Assembly: GCA_027621335.1 (NCBI GenBank)
Contig: JAQCAN010000179.1
Coordinates: forward strand, 1 to 5,399
Source of the DNA: Bacteroidota bacterium
GTDB taxonomy: Bacteria; Bacteroidota; Bacteroidia; Flavobacteriales_D; JABDKJ01
DNA: 5,399 nt
Direction: 5' to 3'
Both the position numbers and the translations under genes were made by a program. A model generated the notes under the pieces. The model ran no database searches and was not told where the DNA came from. It was given only the letters and a program-made list of their open reading frames with translations. This document shows positions 1 through 5,399 of the stretch, piece after piece. The number at the start of each line of letters is the position of its first letter. Position 1 is the stretch's first letter.

Positions 1-612
1 CAAGGTGCCGCGCAAGAGGTTGGAGAGCTTGGTCACTGCTGTCTTGGCCAGCTTGGGGTCTTCATCCACCAAAGCCCGGATGCTGTTCATAGCATTGAAG
101 ATGAAATGTGGATTCAGTTGGGATTTCAAGATGATCATCTCCATCTCCCTTTGGCTGGCTTCCAGCCTCAAGTTATTGATTTCCTCCCGTTCGTAATTCT
201 TCAAATAATTATAGGCCAAATAGCCTGTGGACCATAGCATGAAGAGGATGAACCAGTTCAGGACCAGAGCGGCCAAGGTCTGGAAGGGGCTGACCAGCAG
301 AGGTTGGATGCTCGGATAGAAAAAGTCCAGAACACTGGCCAGGATCAACGAGTAGATGATGCCGAAAATGAGGCAGCCCAAGATGACCGAAGGAATCAGT
401 CGGATCAATGGAAAACCGACCCAGTTATGAGTGGTCATATAGGCTCGGAAGGCGTGGGAAAGCCCTATGCCCAATAGGATGATCATGAAGAACAGCTGGA
501 TGACCACATCCATCCCAAAGCCGATGTTCACATAGTTCCAAGTGCTGATGAGAAAGGAATACAAGGACCAGCCCGAGAATTGGGCCAACCAGTAATACCT
601 CTTATTATCCAT
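1..612 (-). CDS. LytS/YehU-family membrane sensor histidine kinase (3' end off window)
   Basis: This is the N-terminal 204 residues of a sensor kinase read leftward from the ATG at 612-610; the frame stays open to base 1, so the ATP-binding half lies outside the window. Residues about 9-28, 35-55, 68-95 and 112-135 are hydrophobic and suggest four membrane segments. A charged, probably coiled-coil linker follows (about 136-163). Then comes the family's phosphoacceptor block, LKSQLNPHFIFNAMNSIR (162-179), with the candidate phospho-histidine at H169, followed by a typical helix ending KLSNLLRGTL at the edge. This block is diagnostic of the His_kinase family PF06580. Such kinases normally signal to a LytTR-type response regulator, often the next gene; here that would be off the left edge. 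The signal sensed is unknown. It is divergent from the acpH-like gene. No Shine-Dalgarno sequence is visible before the ATG, which is common in Bacteroidota. The family call is firm; the exact start is likely. Confidence 0.93.
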   Translation of the reverse strand, partial: MDNKRYYWLAQFSGWSLYSFLISTWNYVNIGFGMDVVIQLFFMIILLGIGLSHAFRAYMTTHNWVGFPLIRLIPSVILGCLIFGIIYSLILASVLDFFYPSIQPLLVSPFQTLAALVLNWFILFMLWSTGYLAYNYLKNYEREEINNLRLEASQREMEMIILKSQLNPHFIFNAMNSIRALVDEDPKLAKTAVTKLSNLLRGTL

Positions 613-615
613 AGC

Positions 616-628
616 TGTCACGTTGACA
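616..628. repeat. Short inverted repeat TGTCA-CGT-TGACA in the divergent intergenic region
   Basis: Two perfect 5-base arms are separated by 3 bases, immediately upstream of the kinase start and overlapping the candidate TATCTTTG element. The position would suit an operator at the kinase promoter. Five-base arms occur often by chance, so this is only a candidate site. Confidence 0.25.
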
Positions 629-634
629 AAGATA
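627..634 (-). promoter_or_regulatory. Candidate Bacteroidota -7 promoter element for the histidine kinase
   Basis: On the minus strand this reads TATCTTTG, a full match to the TAnnTTTG -7 consensus of Bacteroidota primary sigma promoters. It lies 14 bases upstream of the kinase ATG, so the implied 5' leader would be very short (under about 10 bases), consistent with the missing Shine-Dalgarno. I do not see a convincing TTG or TTTG -33 element at the usual distance, so this rests on one motif and position. Confidence 0.4.
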
Positions 635-688
635 TTCCTTAACTATGCCCACATGAGAGTGCTACATGGACGGTCAGGTCTGAAGGTG

Positions 689-695
689 AAAGGAG
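689..695 (+). promoter_or_regulatory. Ribosome binding site of the acpH-like gene
   Basis: AAAGGAG lies 7 bases before the ATG at 703. It is the only strong Shine-Dalgarno match ahead of any gene in this window, and it fixes this start codon. Confidence 0.75.
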
Positions 696-702
696 ATAGG
701 CT

Positions 703-1305
703 ATGAACTATCTAGCCCATCTCGCGCTTTCCGGAGACGACATGGAAGTGGCCTTTGGCAATTTTATAGGTGATGGCGTCAAAGGGGCGATTCCTCAAGA
801 TTTACCGCTTCCAGTCCAAGTGGGACTCCACCTGCACCGCTTCATCGATCATCAAAGTGACACCCACACTATGAATCTGGACATGCGCGTCTTCTTGAGA
901 AGGCGTTATTCCAAATATGCAGGAGTCGTACAGGACATGTACCATGATCATTTCTTAGCTCGCCATTGGTCCCAGATCTATCAAAAGGATCTCGGCCAGT
1001 TCCTCGAATCCTTTTACAGCTCTGCAGAAAGGAGGCTTCATCTCATGCCACTTAGGCAGAAACGCTTTTTCATCGGTATGAGAGAAGGAGGATGGCTCAT
1101 GAATTATGGTGAGCTGGAGGGTATGGCAAGGGCCTTCAAGGGGCTTTCAATGCGTTCCGATACAACATCCATCATGTTCGATGCCGCAAGCTTTCTGGAG
1201 AGGCACTATGACGTCTTTGAATCTGGATTCATACAGTGGTACCCTCAGCTCAAAGATCTGTGCGACAAAGAGCAGTTGGTCTTGTTCAAAAAGCTTTCAA
1301 TTTGA
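703..1305 (+). CDS. acpH: Acyl-carrier-protein phosphodiesterase (AcpH family)
   Basis: This 200-residue protein closely matches the ACP phosphodiesterase family (PF04336, formerly DUF479), whose E. coli member AcpH is of similar length. AcpH removes the 4'-phosphopantetheine arm from holo-ACP in the cytoplasm, giving apo-ACP, and needs a divalent metal. Family landmarks appear in order: MNYLAH at the N-terminus (H6), GNFIGDGVKG (19-28, D24), LHRFIDHQSDTH (44-55), DMYHDHFLARHW (78-89), WLMNY (131-135) and an Arg at 151 in the closing helical region. The His/Asp residues H45, D49, H81, D82 and H83 are the likely metal or catalytic ligands by analogy with the family's HD-like fold. The start is set by AAAGGAG seven bases upstream. 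There is no signal peptide. It is divergent from the kinase, and the next gene begins 62 bases downstream. Nothing looks truncated. Family membership is secure; the enzymatic activity is inferred from the family. Confidence 0.9.
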   Translation: MNYLAHLALSGDDMEVAFGNFIGDGVKGAIPQDLPLPVQVGLHLHRFIDHQSDTHTMNLDMRVFLRRRYSKYAGVVQDMYHDHFLARHWSQIYQKDLGQFLESFYSSAERRLHLMPLRQKRFFIGMREGGWLMNYGELEGMARAFKGLSMRSDTTSIMFDAASFLERHYDVFESGFIQWYPQLKDLCDKEQLVLFKKLSI

Positions 1306-1316
1306 AAATTCAAATT
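1299..1316. repeat. AT-rich palindrome overlapping the acpH stop codon
   Basis: AATTTGAA and TTCAAATT form perfect 8-base arms with a 2-base centre, covering the TGA of acpH. With only one G-C pair per arm, a weak stem and no following T-run, it is a poor terminator candidate. It may slightly affect mRNA end stability or may simply be chance in AT-rich sequence. Confidence 0.3.
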
Positions 1317-1341
1317 TCAGACTCATACCTGAACAGAAATG

Positions 1342-1349
1342 TATCTTTG
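1342..1349 (+). promoter_or_regulatory. Candidate -7 promoter element for the exported protein gene
   Basis: TATCTTTG matches TAnnTTTG and ends 18 bases before the ATG at 1368. It implies transcription starting near 1356 with a leader of about 12 bases. The same octamer faces the kinase gene at 634-627. No clear -33 TTTG at the standard spacing is seen. It suggests that this gene is not transcribed only by read-through from acpH. Confidence 0.45.
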
Positions 1350-1367
1350 GATCATACTAAGAGGCCC

Positions 1368-2153
1368 ATGTTTAAGCGAATCGCCCTACTATCATTGCTC
1401 GTTTTCCCACTTATGGCTATGGCTGGAGTTCTGGTCATTCAAGGGGAGTATCAATTGAGGAATCTCTTTGTTCTCAATGGTGAAGCGGCTGTTGGCGTAG
1501 GATTCTGCGCCTACGAGGTCACAGTGAATGGTGTGATAACAACGGATGAATTGAACTCTGATGCCTTTGAAATCGATCTGACGCTTTATGGTTTGGAGTT
1601 AGGCGATCCTGTTGAGGTGCGCATCATCCATAAAGAAGGATGCTCTCCTAAAGTGCTCAATCCTGAGGCCTTGGAACCCACTCCGACCTTTGAAGTCAAA
1701 GCACTCACAGTTAGCGAGGATGGACTCGTAACTTGGTCAACGGTGAATGAACAAGGAGCACTTCCATTCATCATCCAGCAATTCAAATGGAACAAATGGG
1801 TGAATCTCGGTGAGGTCCAAGGGAAAGGAACTTCCAATGAGAATGAATATCAGTTCAAATTCGTTCCAGTTTCAGGTCTGAATAAGATCAGGGTCATTCA
1901 GAAGAGCTTCAGTGGGAAGATCAGGGCCTGCGATGCCGTGTCTTTTGATAGCGACAGACAGGCCGTCACTTATGAATATGATAAGAAGAAGGATAAAATC
2001 ACTTTCAGTGATGACACTAGCTTCGAGATCTATAACAAGTACGGCCAGGTCGCCAAGAGAGGCTTTGGCAAGACAGTTAGTCTGAGCAATCTGAGGAACA
2101 GCACCTACTACCTGACCTATGACTCATCTATGGATGAGATCGTGAAGAAATAG
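1368..2153 (+). CDS. Exported protein of unknown function with degenerate T9SS-like C-terminus
   Basis: This is a 261-residue protein. I chose the ATG at 1368 because it begins a textbook signal peptide: MFKR, then a hydrophobic core (5-16), then A-M-A with likely cleavage after A19. A longer in-frame start at 1236 would lie inside acpH and bury the signal. After cleavage, residues about 20-105 look like a beta-rich domain with GVLVIQGEYQLRNLFV, GFCAYEVTVNG and KEGCSPKVLNPE, carrying C47 and C92, which might pair as a disulfide. Residues about 107-200 resemble a fibronectin-III or Ig-like fold (TFEVKALTV, VTWSTVNEQG, NKIRVIQKSFSGK). The last 45 residues (FEIYNKYGQVAKRG, then VSLSNL and TYYLTY) follow the strand pattern of T9SS type A sorting domains, although the usual YPNP start is absent. 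It resembles, from memory, hypothetical proteins common in Flavobacteriales. No enzymatic motif is visible; a periplasmic or surface structural or binding role is a guess. A weak AAGAGG lies 3 bases before the ATG. Confidence 0.85.
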   Translation: MFKRIALLSLLVFPLMAMAGVLVIQGEYQLRNLFVLNGEAAVGVGFCAYEVTVNGVITTDELNSDAFEIDLTLYGLELGDPVEVRIIHKEGCSPKVLNPEALEPTPTFEVKALTVSEDGLVTWSTVNEQGALPFIIQQFKWNKWVNLGEVQGKGTSNENEYQFKFVPVSGLNKIRVIQKSFSGKIRACDAVSFDSDRQAVTYEYDKKKDKITFSDDTSFEIYNKYGQVAKRGFGKTVSLSNLRNSTYYLTYDSSMDEIVKK

Positions 2154-2157
2154 TGCT

Positions 2158-2197
2158 TCCTTGTGCCCTTTGTTTCAAGGAGCGGAGCATAAAGGGC
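2158..2197 (+). other. Two interleaved inverted repeats between genes (pseudoknot-like geometry)
   Basis: TCCTTG (2158-2163) pairs with CAAGGA (2176-2181), and GCCCTTT (2165-2171) pairs with AAAGGGC (2191-2197). The arms alternate, so the two stems either compete or form an H-type pseudoknot in RNA. It starts right after the stop at 2153 and ends about 106 bases before the deiminase ATG. No T-run follows, so it is not a classic terminator. It could stabilise the upstream mRNA end, lie in a leader, or be chance. Confidence 0.3.
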
Positions 2198-2274
2198 CAG
2201 TCATTCAGCAATGAGAATGCGTAGGACTCCTATCTCGGGTCTAAGATGTTCAAAGCCAAAGCCGTCTTCTTCCC

Positions 2275-2282
2275 TATTTTTA
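2275..2282 (+). promoter_or_regulatory. Weak candidate -7 element for the deiminase gene
   Basis: TATTTTTA matches TAnnTTTG except for the last base and ends 21 bases before the chosen ATG at 2304, a spacing similar to that of the exported-protein gene's element. There is no clear -33 partner. It is listed because it is the best promoter-like string in the 150-base gap. Confidence 0.2.
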
Positions 2283-2303
2283 CAGGGAATCCAATATCCA
2301 CTT

Positions 2304-4088
2304 ATGAGACTTCGACTTAACTGTGCCTTTATCCTGACTGTTATACTGACCTCAACAGGGGTCTTTGCCCAGAAAGCACCTTTGCCCAATGGACACGCTC
2401 CAGGAGAGAAGGACCTCTTTTTGGAACCAAGGCAAGAAAGGTCGAGTGTCAATGTCATCACTGAGCCTCCCACCTTCGATGTGCGCACGATGGCAGAATG
2501 GGAGGAGATCCAGTCCTTGATGATCACCTGGTCTGGTTTTTCATCGATCCTCAAACAGATCACTTCGGCAGCTCGCCAAGAATGCGAGGTCATTATTGTG
2601 GCCGAGAATCCTAGTTCGGTGCAGAGTTATCTGACGAGTAACAATGCAGGGGGTTCTGCTTTCGCTGATCTGGAGAACGTCACCATCCTTCAGGACAACT
2701 ATAACAGCATTTGGAGCCGTGACTATGGCGCTCACACCATCTATAGGGATGACGTGGAGGAAATGATGCTGGTCGACTGGATCTACAACAGGAACCGACC
2801 TGACGATAATCTTGTTCCTGTGGGCATCGCTGAGTATTTCGATGTGCCGCTTTACAGCACTACTGAAGCACCTTGGGACCTAATGGCTACCGGAGGGAAT
2901 TTCATGAGCGATGGCTTGGGTACGGCTTTTTCGTCCGAGCTCATCTTGGAAGAGAATGAAGGGGGATTTGCTTGGTCAGGAACCTTCTACCCAGATCATT
3001 CGGAGGTAGAGATCGACAACATCATGTCAGAGTTCATGGGAATACATACCTACATCAAGATGGAAACCTTACCCTATGATGGTATCCATCACATTGACAT
3101 GCACATGAAGCTCATGGATGAGGAGACCTTGCTCATGGGAGAGTACCCAACAGGGGTGGCCGATGGACCTCAGATCGAGGCGAATCTGGAATATGTACTA
3201 AGCAACTATTCCTCAGCTTTCGGTACGCCATACAAGGTGATCAGAGTACAGATGCCGCCTGAAGGGAATGCCTACCCGAACACCAATGGCGCGTACAGAA
3301 CCTACACCAATATGGTCTTCGTGAATAAGACCGTTATCATCCCGACCTATCAGGCCCTCTATGATACGCCTGCCTTGGCCATCATACAAGATGCGCTTCC
3401 AGGCTATAATCTTGTCCCGATTCAGTGCAATGACATCATTGAGTTAAGTGGTGCCATCCACTGCATCACCAAGGCCATTGGTGTAGATGACCCTCTTCTT
3501 ATCGTGCACAATGATTTAGAGGATACGGATGATGACCTGAATCCTTACCCTTTAGAGGCTATGGTAAAGCATACTTCAGGTGTCAGCTCTGCTGTATTGA
3601 ACTATCGGTTGGATGGAGGAGACTTCACTTCTCTTGCGATGCAACTGACCGATGCAGAGGAGAACATCTGGTCGGCAGATATCCCTGCGCAGGCTGTTGG
3701 CAGCCAGATCGATTACTACATCGATGCGACTGCGAACAATGGAAAGCAGCTTTCCCGGCCCATTGTTGCTCCTGAAGGATTCTGGACGTTCAACGTTACA
3801 GGTGCACCAACTTCATTGGAGGAGCTCAACTCAGAGGTATTGGGTTCGGTCTATCCTAATCCAGCCCGTGCCATCACCGCTATTCCGTTCAGCCTTCCTT
3901 CTGCGGCCCAAGTGAGCATCGAGCTTCAGGATATGCTCGGGAGAACCATTCAAATACTTGAGCAGGGTAGTTTTATTGCAGGGGAGAACAAGGTTTTCTT
4001 TGACGCGGCGGACTTTGCCCAAGGGGCCTACCTCATCAGTCTCAGCTCTGGTCAGCAGGTCTACACCACCAAGCTGATGATACAATGA
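2304..4088 (+). CDS. Secreted peptidyl-arginine deiminase-like protein with T9SS sorting domain
   Basis: This 594-residue protein has four parts. Residues 1-22 are a signal peptide (MRLRLNCAF, hydrophobic core, cleavage at VFA before Q23), and this is why I start at 2304 rather than at the longer in-frame ATG at 2211, whose extra 31 residues are not signal-like. Residues about 55-395 form the PAD_porph/agmatine deiminase fold (PF04371): WSRDYG with D140, TGGNF (197-201), HHIDMH with H263 and D265, a candidate Asn N336 in TYTNMVF, and the nucleophile C387 in GAIHCIT. Residues about 396-499 form an Ig-like domain preceded by an acidic stretch (403-413). Residues 515-594 are a type A T9SS sorting domain (SVYPNPA, ELQDMLGRTI, GAYLISL, TKLMIQ). 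The predicted reaction is deimination of an arginine guanidino group to citrulline with ammonia release, outside the cell or on its surface. YNRNRP provides R163-x-R165, suggesting PPAD-like binding of a peptide C-terminal arginine. Cytosolic agmatine deiminases are about 350-370 residues and lack the signal and tail. The fold is certain; the peptide substrate is inferred. Confidence 0.92.
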   Translation: MRLRLNCAFILTVILTSTGVFAQKAPLPNGHAPGEKDLFLEPRQERSSVNVITEPPTFDVRTMAEWEEIQSLMITWSGFSSILKQITSAARQECEVIIVAENPSSVQSYLTSNNAGGSAFADLENVTILQDNYNSIWSRDYGAHTIYRDDVEEMMLVDWIYNRNRPDDNLVPVGIAEYFDVPLYSTTEAPWDLMATGGNFMSDGLGTAFSSELILEENEGGFAWSGTFYPDHSEVEIDNIMSEFMGIHTYIKMETLPYDGIHHIDMHMKLMDEETLLMGEYPTGVADGPQIEANLEYVLSNYSSAFGTPYKVIRVQMPPEGNAYPNTNGAYRTYTNMVFVNKTVIIPTYQALYDTPALAIIQDALPGYNLVPIQCNDIIELSGAIHCITKAIGVDDPLLIVHNDLEDTDDDLNPYPLEAMVKHTSGVSSAVLNYRLDGGDFTSLAMQLTDAEENIWSADIPAQAVGSQIDYYIDATANNGKQLSRPIVAPEGFWTFNVTGAPTSLEELNSEVLGSVYPNPARAITAIPFSLPSAAQVSIELQDMLGRTIQILEQGSFIAGENKVFFDAADFAQGAYLISLSSGQQVYTTKLMIQ

Positions 4089-4106
4089 TGATTCAATAGG
4101 AAATTG

Positions 4107-4146
4107 AAAAGCCCAGTCTTTATTATAAAGACTGGGCTTTTTCTTT
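4107..4146. terminator. Bidirectional intrinsic terminator between convergent genes
   Basis: A perfect 16-base stem (4107-4122 with 4126-4141) closes a 3-base TTA loop, with GCCCAGTCTTTA as the stem core. On the plus strand the stem runs into TTTTTCTTT; on the minus strand it runs into TTTTCAATTT. It lies 18 bases after the deiminase stop and about 20 bases after the minus-strand lipoprotein stop, so one hairpin can end both transcripts. Confidence 0.92.
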
Positions 4147-4164
4147 GGATTCAAATCTGTTATC

Positions 4165-4416
4165 TCAACATGGTGGACAAGGACCTCCACAGTCCACAAA
4201 GGTTTCACCCTGATTCAATATTCCGTCCGAGCAGCTTGTACAAGGGGGACATGGGCCGCCACAATCCACTCCCGTTTCACCACCACTCTGAACACCATCT
4301 ACACAAGACTGCTCTACGATGCCCTGCACTTCTTCCAAAGTAGGGCTATCTGGCTTATAACATCCGCTTAAGGAAAAAGCGATTAGGCCAACATATATCG
4401 AGCTAGGGATTCTCAT
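4165..4416 (-). CDS. Small cysteine-rich lipoprotein with two CGGPCPPC repeats
   Basis: This is an 83-residue protein. The N-terminus MRIPSSIYVGLIAF leads to a lipobox LSGC, with C19 as the predicted lipidated cysteine, so it should be exported and membrane-anchored by signal peptidase II. A short linker (20-37, including PTLEEVQGIVEQS) precedes two 22-residue repeats, C38-C59 and C62-C83. Both have the form C-x-D-G-x(4)-G-E-T-x-V-D-C-G-G-P-C-P-P-C, with x(4) standing for a short variable stretch. Each repeat has four cysteines and the protein ends exactly on the last one. This cysteine-knot-like motif is familiar from Bacteroidota surface proteins, usually as part of larger proteins; a metal-binding or disulfide-stabilised spacer role is possible but unproven. 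Its ATG lies one base after the TGA of the upstream M42 peptidase (TGA-A-ATG), indicating translational coupling in one operon. Function unknown. Confidence 0.8.
   Translation of the reverse strand: MRIPSSIYVGLIAFSLSGCYKPDSPTLEEVQGIVEQSCVDGVQSGGETGVDCGGPCPPCTSCSDGILNQGETFVDCGGPCPPC
4168..4305 (-). repeat. Two-copy tandem coding repeat, 72-base period
   Basis: Copy 1 is 4240-4305 and copy 2 is 4168-4233, with a 6-base spacer encoding Thr-Ser. The copies match strongly as protein (GETxVDCGGPCPPC) but differ at many synonymous third positions, so this is an old duplication kept by selection on the protein, not a recent slippage event. Confidence 0.8.
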
Positions 4417-4417
4417 T

Positions 4418-5399
4418 TCATTTGAAATAACGGAAGTCCTGATTGTTCTTGATTGCTTTCACGCTGTTGTATATGAGTTTGATGACATTCTCCACATCAT
4501 CCTTATGGACCATCTCCACTGTGGTATGCATATAGCGCAAAGGCAGGGAGATCAAAGCTGAAGCGACACCCTTGCTGGAATAGGCGAAAGCATCTGTATC
4601 TGTACCAGTGCTGCGGCTAGCGGCCAACCTTTGAAAAGGGATTTTTTGCTTTTCAGCTTGTGCGATGATGTGTTTCAAGAGGTTGTTCTGCACTGCAGGT
4701 CCGTAACTCACCACCGGGCCCTTACCACAATGCAGGTCTCCTTGCTCTATCTTCTTGATCATCGGGGTCTGAGTGTCATGGCAGACGTCTGTGACGATGG
4801 CTACATCCGGATCTATGGAGCGGGCCATCATCTCTGCTCCTCGCAGACCGATTTCTTCTTGCACTGAATTCACAACATATAAGCTGAAGGGCAGTTTGTC
4901 CTTCTTCTCTTTGAGCATTCGGGCCACTTGGGAGATCATGAAACCTCCTGCGCGGTTGTCCATCGCACGACCTACGTAGTAACGGTCATTCAATACCATG
5001 TATTCATCTTCATAGGTTACTACGCATCCCACATGCACGCCAAGAGCTTCAACCTCCTCCTTGGTGGTTGCTCCGCAATCGAGAAAGATGTTATCCAATT
5101 TCGGAGGCGTCTCGGTGCTCGTAGTTCTGGTATGGATTGCAGGCCAGCCAAAGACCGCCTTCACAAGTCCTTTCTCGGTATGGATGTTCACCCTCTTAGA
5201 TGGAGCTATCTGATGGTCGGAGCCTCCGTTGCGCTTCACATAGATGAATCCCTCGGCAGTAATGTAATGCACGAACCATGCGATTTCATCGGCATGGGCC
5301 TCTATCACGACCTTGTATTTCTTGCCTGGATTGATAATGGCTGCTACAGAGCCATACGTATCTACCATATACTCATCGCAATAGGGCTTCATATAATCC
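4418..5399 (-). CDS. M42 family metallopeptidase (5' end off window)
   Basis: The visible part is about 326 residues, and the frame remains open to the right edge. The ATG at 5392-5390 is internal: Asp-Tyr precede it in frame, and M42 enzymes have some 20-40 more N-terminal residues, normally with a substrate-pocket opening segment. M42 enzymes are cytoplasmic dinuclear-metal aminopeptidases that form large tetrahedral dodecamers and trim short peptides. Counting from that Met, the metal and catalytic residues are all visible: H33 in EAHADEIAW (D35 nearby), bridging D145 in GRAMDNRAGG, the catalytic pair E179-E180 in VQEEIGLRG, D202 in VTDVCHD, and H289 in LRYMHTTVEMV. The insertion domain (about 60-130) contains the APSKRVNIHTEKG and VFGWPAIH stretch typical of the family. 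The protein ends NNQDFRYFK and is complete at the C-terminus. No signal peptide can be judged. It is followed after one base by the small lipoprotein gene. The family call is firm; peptide specificity is not predictable here. Confidence 0.93.
   Translation of the reverse strand, partial: DYMKPYCDEYMVDTYGSVAAIINPGKKYKVVIEAHADEIAWFVHYITAEGFIYVKRNGGSDHQIAPSKRVNIHTEKGLVKAVFGWPAIHTRTTSTETPPKLDNIFLDCGATTKEEVEALGVHVGCVVTYEDEYMVLNDRYYVGRAMDNRAGGFMISQVARMLKEKKDKLPFSLYVVNSVQEEIGLRGAEMMARSIDPDVAIVTDVCHDTQTPMIKKIEQGDLHCGKGPVVSYGPAVQNNLLKHIIAQAEKQKIPFQRLAASRSTGTDTDAFAYSSKGVASALISLPLRYMHTTVEMVHKDDVENVIKLIYNSVKAIKNNQDFRYFK

Noticed and set aside
5..196. Plus-strand open frame of 63 codons
   Set aside because: It lies antisense to the phosphoacceptor region of the histidine kinase and has no recognisable protein features.
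623..628. TTGACA as a classical -35 box
   Set aside because: No TATAAT-like box occurs at about 17 bases downstream, and Bacteroidota promoters do not use this consensus.
1236..1367. Longer start for the exported protein at 1236
   Set aside because: It would overlap the end of acpH in another frame and bury the signal peptide behind 44 non-signal residues.
2211..2303. Longer start for the deiminase at 2211
   Set aside because: The extra 31 residues are basic and Ser/Pro-rich, precede an intact signal peptide, and would make export unlikely.
2304..4088. Annotation as agmatine deiminase (polyamine pathway)
   Set aside because: The fold is shared, but the signal peptide, Ig-like domain, T9SS sorting domain, Arg-x-Arg pair and lack of polyamine neighbours argue against a cytosolic agmatine enzyme.
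3831..4208. Minus-strand open frame crossing the terminator
   Set aside because: It is antisense to the T9SS sorting domain, runs through the terminator hairpin and overlaps the lipoprotein end; its residue composition is not protein-like.
4168..4305. CRISPR-like or mobile repeat
   Set aside because: There are only two diverged copies inside one coding frame, with conservation at protein rather than DNA level.
5390..5392. ATG at 5392 as the true start of the M42 peptidase
   Set aside because: The frame continues to the edge, the preceding residues fit the family, and known M42 proteins have further N-terminal sequence.

Overview
The window looks like chromosomal DNA from a Bacteroidota bacterium, most likely a free-living or marine Flavobacteriales-type organism with moderate GC. 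The evidence is a secreted protein ending in a clear type IX secretion (T9SS) C-terminal sorting domain, a LytS/YehU-type histidine kinase, a lipoprotein with repeats ending in VDCGGPCPPC, mostly weak Shine-Dalgarno sites, and TAnnTTTG (Bacteroidota -7 type) elements upstream of genes. The genus cannot be fixed from the sequence.

Layout, left to right. (1) Positions 1-612, minus strand: the N-terminal 204 residues of a membrane-bound LytS/YehU-family sensor histidine kinase, cut by the left edge. (2) Positions 613-702: a divergent intergenic region. It has a TATCTTTG element facing the kinase, a small inverted repeat, and a good AAAGGAG ribosome binding site for the gene to the right. (3) Positions 703-1305, plus: an AcpH-type acyl-carrier-protein phosphodiesterase. 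(4) Positions 1368-2153, plus: an exported protein of unknown function whose C-terminus resembles a degenerate T9SS sorting domain. (5) Positions 2304-4088, plus: a secreted peptidyl-arginine deiminase-like enzyme with signal peptide, PAD_porph catalytic domain, Ig-like domain and T9SS sorting domain. This is the same domain order as the Porphyromonas gingivalis virulence enzyme PPAD. (6) Positions 4107-4146: a strong bidirectional terminator between convergent genes. (7) Minus strand: an M42 glutamyl/leucyl aminopeptidase-type metallopeptidase (4418 to the right edge, N-terminus missing), followed after one base by a tiny cysteine-rich lipoprotein (4165-4416).

The genes do not form one pathway. 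The plus-strand genes are a housekeeping cofactor-turnover gene followed by two cell-envelope or secreted proteins, each with its own upstream region. The minus-strand pair is a tight two-gene unit. The most interesting item is the PPAD-like deiminase. Its catalytic residues appear intact, and an Arg-x-Arg pair sits about where PPAD binds the C-terminal carboxylate of its peptide substrate. This points to protein or peptide citrullination outside the cell rather than agmatine breakdown. I found no tRNA or rRNA gene, insertion sequence, CRISPR array or phage signature, and no gene-free stretch longer than 300 bases.
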